The position numbers and the translations under genes are program-made. A DNA stretch of 64,000 bases from an uncultured Eubacteriales bacterium (GTDB lineage Bacteria; Bacillota; Clostridia; Oscillospirales; CAG-272): the NCBI GenBank assembly GCA_934432675.1, contig CAKRYT010000005.1, forward strand, positions 101,385 through 165,384, written 5' to 3'. The notes under the pieces are model-generated. The model was not told the DNA's origin, ran no database searches, and saw only the letters and a program-made list of their open reading frames with translations. Positions within the stretch are counted from its first letter, which is position 1, and every line of letters starts with the position of its first letter. This document shows positions 1 through 8,729 of the stretch, in pieces.

Positions 1-1205
1 TTCCCGTTCGAGGAGAAAAAGACCCGTCCCCGCCCCGACTCATACCGATCCGGGTCTAGCTCCCAGATACCGCCGCCGATGCCGTCATATTTCGCGAACT
101 CGTCGAGCCGCGCCGTCACCTCTGCCGTGTCCTCGGTGGTCGCGAGGTTGTCGAGCATACACATATAGGTAAGGTCTGCCGACGCCATCGCCTCGGCCGT
201 CAGTTCCGCATACCGCGGCAGGTGTTCACGCGGGTAGGTCATAATGTTGTTGTACCCCACGCCGGAAACACCCGTGATGAAGTAGTCATGCTTCGCCTGT
301 CCGTAAATATAGCGCAACACCTCGGGGCAGAGTTGCGCCATCGAGGGGGCGATCGTCCAGTTCATCGGGTAACCGTGCGCCGAGCGCATGCGCTGACCGT
401 AATGGCTCGTCGTCGAGAAATCGCGCTCCAGCCACTGGACGTTATCGCCGTCCGATACGACGATGGTCAGATAGTGCTTCCCCGGGGTGAGGGGCTTCGG
501 GGGGTCTGTCTTCTGCTTGACGCACACCGCCCGGTCGGTACCAAAATAACTGTGGTTACACGACCAGTCCATGGGGATTACATAGTTTCCGTACTCGGAA
601 ATACTGCGGACGAAGCCGATCTCATCCGTCGTCCAGCCGTACACGGGAATATTGCGTTCCGCCCATGTCAGCACTTCCCGCCGGAAAGCGAGATCCTCGT
701 CCGTTTCATCGGTGAAGAAGGTCAGATATCCCCGCGCGATGGCAAAATCGCGCAGTTGCAGGTGATAATCGTCACCGACGACCACCTGATGCACAAGCCC
801 GCGACGGTCGAGTTTATCGCGGTAACGGTAGAAGATCTGCCGCTGCCGCTCGGCGTTCGTCCCGCGAAAATCCGCCGCGTCGAACACTACCCGACCGGCA
901 GGCAGGAGTCCCATCAGCCCACGCGGCACGCCGAGCAGGTTCTCCGCCGCGCAGGCCGTGGCGGCGAGATTGACGGACACGTCGTCCGCTCCGAGGTCAA
1001 AGACCGCGAGCCCGTCGAATTCCCCGGCGAAACGGGCAATCGCGTCCTCGAGCGTCAAAAACTCGATTTCATCCTTTATATAAGAGAGATAGTTGTCAAT
1101 GTCCAGCACCAGCCGACGGCTGTGTCGGTTGACGCCGCCCTGTAAAAAGATTGCCAGCGCAAACGCTTCCCGGCTCATTTCTCCTGCCTTGATTGCGTAC
1201 ACCAT
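1..1205 (-). CDS. GxGYxYP-family putative glycoside hydrolase (partial, C-terminus outside window)
   Basis: The minus-strand reading frame is open from an ATG at 1205 to the window edge (about 400 residues), preceded by a GGAGGA ribosome site. It contains VSDGDNVQW and GVGYNNIMTYP, which match the conserved blocks of the GxGYxYP family, a putative glycosidase fold found in gut bacteria. No signal peptide is visible, so it is probably cytoplasmic. Its start faces the GH38 gene, and the shared intergenic region carries two copies of one operator, so the two genes are probably co-regulated. Substrate is unknown. The family call rests on motif recognition only. Confidence 0.75.
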   Translation of the reverse strand, partial: MVYAIKAGEMSREAFALAIFLQGGVNRHSRRLVLDIDNYLSYIKDEIEFLTLEDAIARFAGEFDGLAVFDLGADDVSVNLAATACAAENLLGVPRGLMGLLPAGRVVFDAADFRGTNAERQRQIFYRYRDKLDRRGLVHQVVVGDDYHLQLRDFAIARGYLTFFTDETDEDLAFRREVLTWAERNIPVYGWTTDEIGFVRSISEYGNYVIPMDWSCNHSYFGTDRAVCVKQKTDPPKPLTPGKHYLTIVVSDGDNVQWLERDFSTTSHYGQRMRSAHGYPMNWTIAPSMAQLCPEVLRYIYGQAKHDYFITGVSGVGYNNIMTYPREHLPRYAELTAEAMASADLTYMCMLDNLATTEDTAEVTARLDEFAKYDGIGGGIWELDPDRYESGRGRVFFSSNG

Positions 1206-1223
1206 GGTGATGTCCTCCAAATT

Positions 1224-1239
1224 AGAAAACCGATTTTTT
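1224..1239. promoter_or_regulatory. LacI-type operator (copy 1), with minus-strand -10 beside it
   Basis: AGAAAACCGATTTTTT is a degenerate palindrome centred on CG. It lies just downstream of an extended -10 (TGCTATAAT, minus strand, TATAAT complementary to 1244-1249), so it sits near the start of the transcript for the GxGYxYP gene. The same motif recurs at 1342, 15285 and 15474. Centre-CG palindromes of this form are typical of LacI-family repressors; the repressor itself is not in the window. Confidence 0.6.
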
Positions 1240-1310
1240 ATTTATTATAGCATATTTTTTCGCTTTTGCACCACTTATCTAAAAATTTTCTGATTTTTTT
1301 TATTTTTTTG

Positions 1311-1339
1311 TTTACAAACGCGGATTTCCATGGTATGAT
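1311..1339 (+). promoter_or_regulatory. Sigma-A promoter of the GH38 gene
   Basis: TTTACA (1311-1316), a 17-bp spacer and TATGAT (1334-1339) precede the GH38 gene. The predicted start point near 1346 falls inside the operator at 1342-1357, so a bound repressor would block initiation. Confidence 0.7.
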
Positions 1340-1341
1340 TA

Positions 1342-1357
1342 AGAAAAACGGTTTTCT
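1342..1357. promoter_or_regulatory. LacI-type operator (copy 2)
   Basis: AGAAAAACGGTTTTCT is palindromic with one mismatched pair and is centred on CG. It lies immediately after the -10 of the GH38 promoter, a classical repressor position. Confidence 0.65.
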
Positions 1358-1396
1358 AAACACCTTTTCAAATTCATACCACAAGGAGATTTGTTT

Positions 1397-4240
1397 ATGC
1401 AACGTCGCATCGTACATTTGATCAGCGGCACACATTGGGATCGGGAGTGGCGACACACCGCCGAGCAAAGCAAACTGCGGCTCGCCGATCTGATGGACAA
1501 TATCATTCGTCTGCTTGAAACGAAACCGCAGTATTCCTACTTCTGCGTGGACGGCGGCACGATCGTCCTCGAGGACTACTTCACCATTCGCCCGGAGAAC
1601 CGCGACCGCGTCAAGAAACTAATCGCGGACAAGCGGCTGTTCATCGTCAACTGGTACACCCTGCCCGAAACGAACACCGTCGCCCCCGAAGCACTCATCC
1701 GGAACCTCCTGCTGGGGCACCAGATGGCGGACGCCCTCGGCGGCGGCATGAAGTCGGGCTACACGGCGACCTCCTACGGTCAGCCCTCCCAGCTACCGCA
1801 GCTGTACCGCGGATTCGGTATCGAGAACGCGATCTTCTACCGTGGCACGAACAAGCACGTCCTGACGCCCCTCTTCGACTGGTCGGCACCGGACGGAAGC
1901 ACCATCACCACCCTGCGCACCTTTGATGAGGTGACGCGGACAAACTGGTTCTTCTACGTCCACGGTCCCGCCGTTCTCGGCAAGGGGCTGAAGGACCTGA
2001 CCTATACCTATGATGCCTCGCAGCTCCCCGCGCACATGGCGGATATGCAGTCCTATGAAAAGGCGTTCACGCTCCTGCATGAGGACTTCGACTATATCCA
2101 CGATCCCAAAGTGCAGAAGGAGGCGCTCGACCACCTGCTCGCGCAGGCAGAGCCGTACAAGATCGGCGACCATATCCTCGCGCTCAACATGGAGGACAAC
2201 GACGAGCCGTATCGCTACCTGCCCGAGCTCATCGCCGACATGAACAAGCTGTACCCGGATGTGGAGATCGTACAGGACAGCATGGACGACTACATGGCTG
2301 CCATTTCGTCCGTCCCCGGCTACGAGCGCGCACATCACACGGGCGAGCTCCGCTACACAACGATGGAGTATAACAACTTCAACGCCCTGCTAGGCGCGAC
2401 GCACTCCTCGCGTATCAAGATCAAGCTCTATAACGACGATGTGGAGAATAACCTCATCAACCTCTGCGAGCCGCTCTCCACTTACGCCGCCCTGTACGGC
2501 AAGGAATATCCTCGCACGAACATCAAGCGCGCGTGGAAGTACCTGCTCAAGACCCATGCACACGACAGCATCTGCGGCGCCGCCGTCGACCGCGCGCATG
2601 AAGACATGATGTACAACTTCTCCCTCGCCAAGACGGTGGCGGAGGAGTGCACCAACCGCAGCGTCATCAGCCTCACCGGCAATATCGGCTCTCTCGGTGT
2701 CTACCGCCGGAGCGACTATACGCTCACGCTCTTCAACACGCTCCCCTACGAACGGGAAGAAGTGGTGGAACTCGTCGTCGATACGCCCAAGGAAGTCAAG
2801 GGCGCCGGCGGTGACATCGGTGTCGGCGGTGCCGCCGTCCTCGGCGACTTCTTCGACATCATCGACCAGAACGGCAACAAGATTGAATATGTGGAGCTCA
2901 GCCGCGACGACATCTCCATCGGTGTCGAGCGCGAACTGGATACCAAAGCGATCAAGTTCAACGCGAACCGCAAGCGCCTGCTCGTCAAAGCGCGGGTACC
3001 GCAGAACGGTTATGTTACTTACGCCGTGCGCATGAGAGAACCCGAATTTGCTTACCACCCGGAGATCATGCCCGACCGGGCGCTCATCGCCCGCGACGGC
3101 GGCACGCTCGAGAACCGCTATCTCAAGGTCACGCTGCACCAGAACGGTACCTTTGACATGCTCGATAAGGAAACCGGGCGGACGATGAAGAACCTGCACT
3201 TCTTCACCGACAGCGGCGAGGTCGGCTCCGCACACATCTCGAATGTGCCGAAGCGCAACGCAATCTATACCTCGCTCGGCGCGAGCGCCCGTATCACGAT
3301 GCTGGAGAGCAACACCCTGCGCGGTAAATTCCGCATTGAACTCTCGATGCTCCTGCCCGCGGCGGCGACCGTGGAGGGCGACGACCGCACCCGTGAGATG
3401 CGCGAGCTCCCGATCACGACCACACTGACGCTCGAAAAGGACGCGCGGTATCTGAAGATCCACACCAAACTGACAAACGAGATCCGCGACCACAAACTCA
3501 CGGTCAACTTCCCGACCGGCGTCGCAGGGGCAAACTTTGCCGACGTCGAGAGCGCGTGGGACGTCGCCTCGCGCACCATCCGCTGGCGCGACCATAAGGA
3601 CAACGCCGAGGGCTTCTTCCCGTTCCAGCCCATGCAGAACTTCGTGGACATCTCGGACGGCAAGATCGGCACCGCTATTATGACCCGCGGTCTGCGTGAG
3701 TACGAGGTCGAGGACGACAGTGAGCGGACGGTCAAGATCACGCTCATCCGCACCCAGCGCGCCTACATGACGGCGAACTCCAAGATGAACGTCGAAGAAC
3801 TTGACAAATATACCGGTCAGCACAGTTTCGGCACGCTCGAATATGACTACGCAATCTACCCGCACACCGGCAACTGGCAGAGCGCAGAAGTGCTGAACAC
3901 CGCCTACGCCTTCAAGGTACCGGTCAAGGCGGCACAGGGCGTCCCGCATGAGGGTTCGCTGCCCGTCGAGGCAAGCTTCATCACCGTCTCGCCCGAAAAG
4001 AAAGTATTGACCTCCGCCCTGAAACTCGCGGAGAACGGTCAGGACTTCGTCCTGCGCGTCTGGAACACGACCGATGAGGCTCTGCCGCTCGAAATCAAGA
4101 CGATCCTCCCGATCGCGGGCGTCGAGCGCGTGCGCCTCGACGAGACCCAGCCGGAGCCCGTCGCCTTCGAGAACGGCGCTTTCGGTCTGACGCTCGCACC
4201 GCATAAGATCGAGACCTTCCTGCTGAAGAAAAGCAACTGA
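1397..4240 (+). CDS. GH38 alpha-mannosidase-like protein
   Basis: This 947-residue protein starts at the ATG at 1397, eight bases after AAGGAG. An in-frame TTG six bases upstream is less likely. The N-terminal GTHWDREW block and the later THAHDSICG block match the zinc-binding motifs of GH38 alpha-mannosidases, and the length fits the family. There is no signal peptide, so it would act on imported oligosaccharides in the cytoplasm. In the stretch GYTATSYGQPSQLPQ, where bacterial members normally read G-Y-x-x-D-S-F-G, the nucleophile and zinc-ligand Asp appears to be Thr. Activity or specificity may therefore differ from the family. It is followed after 21 bases by a HAD phosphatase and is likely co-transcribed with it. 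Confidence 0.85.
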   Translation: MQRRIVHLISGTHWDREWRHTAEQSKLRLADLMDNIIRLLETKPQYSYFCVDGGTIVLEDYFTIRPENRDRVKKLIADKRLFIVNWYTLPETNTVAPEALIRNLLLGHQMADALGGGMKSGYTATSYGQPSQLPQLYRGFGIENAIFYRGTNKHVLTPLFDWSAPDGSTITTLRTFDEVTRTNWFFYVHGPAVLGKGLKDLTYTYDASQLPAHMADMQSYEKAFTLLHEDFDYIHDPKVQKEALDHLLAQAEPYKIGDHILALNMEDNDEPYRYLPELIADMNKLYPDVEIVQDSMDDYMAAISSVPGYERAHHTGELRYTTMEYNNFNALLGATHSSRIKIKLYNDDVENNLINLCEPLSTYAALYGKEYPRTNIKRAWKYLLKTHAHDSICGAAVDRAHEDMMYNFSLAKTVAEECTNRSVISLTGNIGSLGVYRRSDYTLTLFNTLPYEREEVVELVVDTPKEVKGAGGDIGVGGAAVLGDFFDIIDQNGNKIEYVELSRDDISIGVERELDTKAIKFNANRKRLLVKARVPQNGYVTYAVRMREPEFAYHPEIMPDRALIARDGGTLENRYLKVTLHQNGTFDMLDKETGRTMKNLHFFTDSGEVGSAHISNVPKRNAIYTSLGASARITMLESNTLRGKFRIELSMLLPAAATVEGDDRTREMRELPITTTLTLEKDARYLKIHTKLTNEIRDHKLTVNFPTGVAGANFADVESAWDVASRTIRWRDHKDNAEGFFPFQPMQNFVDISDGKIGTAIMTRGLREYEVEDDSERTVKITLIRTQRAYMTANSKMNVEELDKYTGQHSFGTLEYDYAIYPHTGNWQSAEVLNTAYAFKVPVKAAQGVPHEGSLPVEASFITVSPEKKVLTSALKLAENGQDFVLRVWNTTDEALPLEIKTILPIAGVERVRLDETQPEPVAFENGAFGLTLAPHKIETFLLKKSN

Positions 4241-4261
4241 GTGACAAAGGGAAACAGAATT

Positions 4262-5275
4262 ATGGCAACCTATCACATCCCCGATCTCGGGGACTTTGAC
4301 GAAACGAGCGGACTTGTCCCGCGCACTTCGTGCAGCGACGGACACTTCCGCGTCGGCGAGGACGGCGTCACGGGCATTTATGCCACGGGTGACGGCAAGG
4401 TGGAGTTCATCGCGTTCCGCGATCACACCCTTGCCTACGTCCTCTCCGCGATGAACTACCCCGCTTATTACCCGGTCAAGCCCGTGACCCCGAAGGGACC
4501 TATCCGCGCCGTCCTCATGGACCTCGACGGCACCAGTGTCAAGAGTGAATCCTTCTGGATCTGGATCATCGAACAGACGACGGCGTCCCTGCTCGACGAT
4601 ATGAGTTTCCGTCTCTCCGAGGTGGATCTGCCGTTTGTCTCCGGGCACTCGGTCTCCGAGCACCTGCAATACTGCATCGACAAGTATTGCCCCGGTGCCT
4701 CGCTCGAGAGAGCGCGTGAATTCTACTTTGAGCACACCCACCGCGAGATGCACGAAATCATGGAGGGGCGCGGCAAAGCCGGCGCCTTCACGCCGAGCGA
4801 ACACCTGAAAGAGTTCCTGCTCGCGCTCAAAGCCATGGGCGTCAAGATCGGGCTCGTCACGAGCGGTCTTTACGAAAAGGCGTGGCCGGAGATCAAATCC
4901 GCCTTTGATACCCTCGGTATGGGCGACCCCAAGGATTTCTATGACTGTTCTATCTCCGCGGGCTTCCCGCTCCGCCGCGGCGAGGTCGGCACCCTCGGCG
5001 AGCTGTCGCCGAAGCCGCACCCCTGGCTGTACGCCGAGGCGGCGACCGTCGGGCTCGGTGTGCCGGAGTCCGACCGCTGCCATGTCGTCGGCATTGAGGA
5101 CAGCGGCGCCGGTGTCTGCTCCATCCGCCTCGCCGGCTTCCCCGTCATCGGCTTTGCCGGCGGCAACATTGAGAAGTCCGGTACCAAAGCGCTCTGCGAC
5201 CGCTACTGTGACGGCTTCGATGAAGTCCTCGCCGTCATCCGCGAGTGGAATGAGAATGCAAACACCCAATCGTAA
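4262..5275 (+). CDS. HAD-superfamily phosphatase (beta-phosphoglucomutase-like)
   Basis: The ATG at 4262 follows an AAAGGG site; a GTG at 4241 abutting the GH38 stop is a weaker choice. The product is 337 residues. About 85 N-terminal residues of unknown role precede the HAD core: MDLDGT (motif I, nucleophile Asp), VTSGLYEK (motif II), PKPHPWLY (motif III Lys) and VGIEDSGAG (motif IV acidic pair). The helical cap between motifs I and II is typical of sugar-phosphate phosphatases and mutases. Its place after GH38 suggests it acts on a phosphorylated sugar released by that pathway, but the substrate cannot be read from sequence. Confidence 0.85.
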   Translation: MATYHIPDLGDFDETSGLVPRTSCSDGHFRVGEDGVTGIYATGDGKVEFIAFRDHTLAYVLSAMNYPAYYPVKPVTPKGPIRAVLMDLDGTSVKSESFWIWIIEQTTASLLDDMSFRLSEVDLPFVSGHSVSEHLQYCIDKYCPGASLERAREFYFEHTHREMHEIMEGRGKAGAFTPSEHLKEFLLALKAMGVKIGLVTSGLYEKAWPEIKSAFDTLGMGDPKDFYDCSISAGFPLRRGEVGTLGELSPKPHPWLYAEAATVGLGVPESDRCHVVGIEDSGAGVCSIRLAGFPVIGFAGGNIEKSGTKALCDRYCDGFDEVLAVIREWNENANTQS

Positions 5276-5286
5276 TAAACCTTAAC

Positions 5287-5334
5287 ACATCCCCCCGGCG
5301 AACTGAGAGAAATCCCAGTTCGCCGGGGGGATGT
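5287..5334. terminator. Perfect 19-bp hairpin between convergent genes
   Basis: Two perfectly complementary 19-base arms (5287-5305 and 5316-5334) flank a 10-base loop. The hairpin lies between the stop of the HAD gene and the stop of the GH172 gene, so it probably terminates transcription from both sides. No strong T-run follows on either strand. Confidence 0.7.
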
Positions 5335-5384
5335 AAATTAGTTACAGATTAAGTTAAGTTGAGTTTGCTAACATCTTTCCTTAA

Positions 5385-8300
5385 TTATTCTACACCGAGA
5401 ATCAAATAGCGTCCTCCTGAATTTGTGTTGAATCGAAGGGTATCATTTGAAATACAAGATATAATATTAAATGTATCCGTATTATCGGAAAGCTTGATAA
5501 CAACACAGTTTTCAAACTGTATCCCAATTAATTCAACGAGAATGTCATAATCAAATGTGTACGCGCCCGATGCACTTGTAATCGTCAAATCGAAACTGTA
5601 TAGCAGAAAACCATTTCCAATCGTTTTCAGTACATCTGCAATTCTCTCATCTGTTGCAGATCCCGGGGTTTTTTGAACCCGGATCCCTGCTGCCGATTGA
5701 TAAGAGCAATACCAACAGATTTCTTCCCCGAGAACAGCTGTCATCGGATCGTCTTTATCCGGAAGCCCGTCTGAATCGGTATCGGTCTCATCCATGACTC
5801 CGTATCCCATAGCAAAAATTGAGTATGTTGTTTCATCAAATACATATCCGTTAAGTGTCGAAAACGTTAGTATGACAGAGCTTTTTCCGGCTGTATATTC
5901 CGCAGGGATAATATAGTCATCATATCGCATAATTCTGTCTGCCGGGCGATTGTAGTTATTATGCCAAATACCGACCTCCTGACCATCGACATAAACAGTC
6001 GCCGCTTGCAAAACATTATCCAACGAAAATAACCTGCGAAGCAATAAACCTTGATTGTTTTTCGGAATTTGAACCGTATAGGAAACCGCCCCCTGTAAAC
6101 GACGTCCATAGCTAACAACATACTCATTTGAATAGTTGCCCTCAAGACGCCCCTCATATTCACGTTCATCAATACAGTCTGTTTCGCCATCCCGATAGTC
6201 AAATATACCGCACTGTTCTATTTGACTTCTTTCATTATGGTAGTAAAATGCCGAAATAGTTGTTTCATCTCCGAAAGACAAGTTTTGGGGGCCGTGTTCC
6301 ACCGTCGCATAAATGCCGTCGCGAAAATTAACCTGATTGAAAATATACCATGCATACATAGAATTGTGGGCCTTACCATTCTCGTCATAACCAGTAAACG
6401 GAGCACCGTGAAAGGCTTGAGAAAAAGCGCCGTCGACAAAATACCATGCAGAATTGATAATATCTTCTGTTCCGGTTCCGTATGCAACATGGCTCTTATT
6501 TCCATCTACGCATATAATTTCGTCCCCTTCCAAATATTCAAAGCTTGATGAGTGTCCTTTAACAGACAATTCCAATCCGACCAATTTTCCACTCCCGCTG
6601 GTCTCGAGCCAAGAAAGAGGAATACCTTTTTCCGTTTGTGCGTAATAGGTGGTTTTGGTCTTCAAAAATTGCAACTGATCGAGTTCTTTGCTGGATAACT
6701 CATTCCGAGCTATTGCATAATCAAAATGATCTATCTCCAGGAAGGAACCCGTACTAACAAGAGCGACCCTAATTCCCTGTTTATAAGGGATCGGCAGGTA
6801 AAAATAGCATGTCCCGTCATCCGAGATACCCTGCGTGATAGACTGAGTAAGATAGAAACCGAATTCGCCGATTCCGAGCAACGCATTCAAAGGCATATCG
6901 ATAGAGGGCTCGCGATCATCACCATACCAAACACGGAGAGATAGTTCATCTAAAAGTTTGGCGGAATCTATTGCTTTCGTCAATGTGTCCATAATAGCCG
7001 TCCACTCGGTACTGAATGTAGTAACACCGGCATATCGCATCTCCAAATAACGCAAGTCCCCTGTCACCTGATGTTCTTTGTCAGAACAAAAGTCGATAGA
7101 GTCCGCAAGACTGTATACGCCATCCCGAGACTCAAACACATCCAATTCGCCAATATAATTCTCTCTTGAAGGAACAAGACTGACTTTCACCTCCGTAGAG
7201 GTCAGAACAGATGCCGGAATGGTAAAATAAGTCTCGCCCAACGCATCCACTTCTGTGGCAACCACATTCCAAGTACCGATTTTCTTGTCGTTGACCCAAA
7301 CATTGCACGTTTGCTCCGCAGCTACATTCGTTGTTCTGCGCAGAATTAAATTCCGATCGCCACTGACGTGTAATATGAATTCGACCGGTTCTGTGAAAAT
7401 TGCAACTTCACGCACTCCACGAATACTCGTTGAGCCTGCCGGAACCGTGTAATCATTTAAGTCTATGCGAAACGCATCAGATGTGAGCCCAGCGTTCAAT
7501 GATCCACCGCCGTTGGAATCTTGGATCGAGAAATTGTATTCTGCTTCACTCAATCCATTATACACATCCAGATAGGTACTGAGGATAGTACCGCCCTCCA
7601 ATTTGCTGTAAACCCATACATCCAGCAAAGGAATATCCAGTCCTCCCGAAGAAACCGCGACCATTTTGATATTGACACTGTTTTTTCCTGCCACCAAAGC
7701 GGAAGGTACTTCCATATACATATCTTTGTAACGATATGCAGAGCCCGCCATCCCGGAATCGCTTCTGCCAACATAAGTTCCATCAACGTAAAGATCGATG
7801 ATTTGATTTGCCCAAATCGAATCCACACGCCACTTTACAAATGCACCTTGATTAGATGGATTCAGTTTAGCATTGAATGTAATATTGCCCCCCTGTTTGA
7901 TCCATCTTCCCGTGGTTGCAAAGGACTCCATTTTTGCATTTGCGTCCAACAAGCCGTCAAAGAAAAGGTTTAATCCCTCAATGACCCCTGCGTTGCTATC
8001 CTGATATAGAACGACGGTGTCGCCGGCGGAAATCGTAGCAGTATTATGAGAAACGGCTCCCTTGGTCATGTCGTCAATATTGTGAGACATAGCGCGATAC
8101 CAAGAAGGAATCACCGGTTCTGCTGTGATGGTGGTACTATGTACTTTGGTATCTGATGGGAAAATGGTATAATCGATATTCCAATAATTTGCATATTCCG
8201 CAGTAATCCGGATGGATTCCTGGAATACGATCGGCACATAACAATACGTACCACCGCCAGATTCGGCACCGATGCCAACATACGGCTTGACAAAAGGTGC

Positions 8301-8729
8301 AAAGCAACCATTGAAAAAGTCTTGTGCCTTACCCTCCAGCAACAATTCGCCATCTACATAGATATGAATGACCTTTCGTGCTTCATCCTCTGCATAACCT
8401 GCACTCCAAAACCTCGTGACCACACCGGGACCCTTTGCTTCCAGAAGAGTGGTTGTGTATTGAATATTCTCTTGTTTGTCAAAAAATTGACCATCTAAAT
8501 TGCCTTCGTTCATATCGTAACTGGATGCATGCTGAAACTTCCATCCGCTATGATTCTGATACAATTTATTTAAGTCAAACATTTCTTCTACCGTCAAATA
8601 TTCATCAGGCTTTGTTGCCATCGCAGCATCGCCTGTTTCAATGCAAATTGCGCCGAGAGGAAGAAATACAGTCATGAGCAGCGCAGTTAAGACAGCAACT
8701 GTAAGTCCACGAATGATTTTATTTTTCAT
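5385..8729 (-). CDS. Secreted GH172 (DUF2961) glycoside hydrolase with duplicated modules
   Basis: This 1114-residue protein has an N-terminal signal sequence with no clear lipobox. A complete DUF2961/GH172 region spans about residues 545-880, including CYFYLPIPYKQG, LEGDEIICVDG, YGTGTED and ATVEHG; GTGTED and EHG are family hallmarks. An extra copy of only the N-terminal half lies at about 60-220 (GPGVVTRFW, CYVPIVFQESIRI). Beta-sandwich modules of the type with LxLRR followed by V-D/N-G occur near 280, 460 and 895. A thrombospondin-3-like calcium motif (DTDSDGLPDKDDP) is near 1005. Known GH172 enzymes include fructan dianhydride and arabinofuranosidase activities; the specificity here is unknown. 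The start overlaps the upstream stop by 11 bases with GAGGAG as ribosome site, implying coupling. Confidence 0.8.
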   Translation of the reverse strand: MKNKIIRGLTVAVLTALLMTVFLPLGAICIETGDAAMATKPDEYLTVEEMFDLNKLYQNHSGWKFQHASSYDMNEGNLDGQFFDKQENIQYTTTLLEAKGPGVVTRFWSAGYAEDEARKVIHIYVDGELLLEGKAQDFFNGCFAPFVKPYVGIGAESGGGTYCYVPIVFQESIRITAEYANYWNIDYTIFPSDTKVHSTTITAEPVIPSWYRAMSHNIDDMTKGAVSHNTATISAGDTVVLYQDSNAGVIEGLNLFFDGLLDANAKMESFATTGRWIKQGGNITFNAKLNPSNQGAFVKWRVDSIWANQIIDLYVDGTYVGRSDSGMAGSAYRYKDMYMEVPSALVAGKNSVNIKMVAVSSGGLDIPLLDVWVYSKLEGGTILSTYLDVYNGLSEAEYNFSIQDSNGGGSLNAGLTSDAFRIDLNDYTVPAGSTSIRGVREVAIFTEPVEFILHVSGDRNLILRRTTNVAAEQTCNVWVNDKKIGTWNVVATEVDALGETYFTIPASVLTSTEVKVSLVPSRENYIGELDVFESRDGVYSLADSIDFCSDKEHQVTGDLRYLEMRYAGVTTFSTEWTAIMDTLTKAIDSAKLLDELSLRVWYGDDREPSIDMPLNALLGIGEFGFYLTQSITQGISDDGTCYFYLPIPYKQGIRVALVSTGSFLEIDHFDYAIARNELSSKELDQLQFLKTKTTYYAQTEKGIPLSWLETSGSGKLVGLELSVKGHSSSFEYLEGDEIICVDGNKSHVAYGTGTEDIINSAWYFVDGAFSQAFHGAPFTGYDENGKAHNSMYAWYIFNQVNFRDGIYATVEHGPQNLSFGDETTISAFYYHNERSQIEQCGIFDYRDGETDCIDEREYEGRLEGNYSNEYVVSYGRRLQGAVSYTVQIPKNNQGLLLRRLFSLDNVLQAATVYVDGQEVGIWHNNYNRPADRIMRYDDYIIPAEYTAGKSSVILTFSTLNGYVFDETTYSIFAMGYGVMDETDTDSDGLPDKDDPMTAVLGEEICWYCSYQSAAGIRVQKTPGSATDERIADVLKTIGNGFLLYSFDLTITSASGAYTFDYDILVELIGIQFENCVVIKLSDNTDTFNIISCISNDTLRFNTNSGGRYLILGVE

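Noticed and set aside
2390..5269. A 959-codon open frame on the minus strand
   Set aside because: It is antisense to the GH38 and HAD genes, which have recognisable motifs, promoters and ribosome sites. GC-rich codon bias opens the opposite frame.
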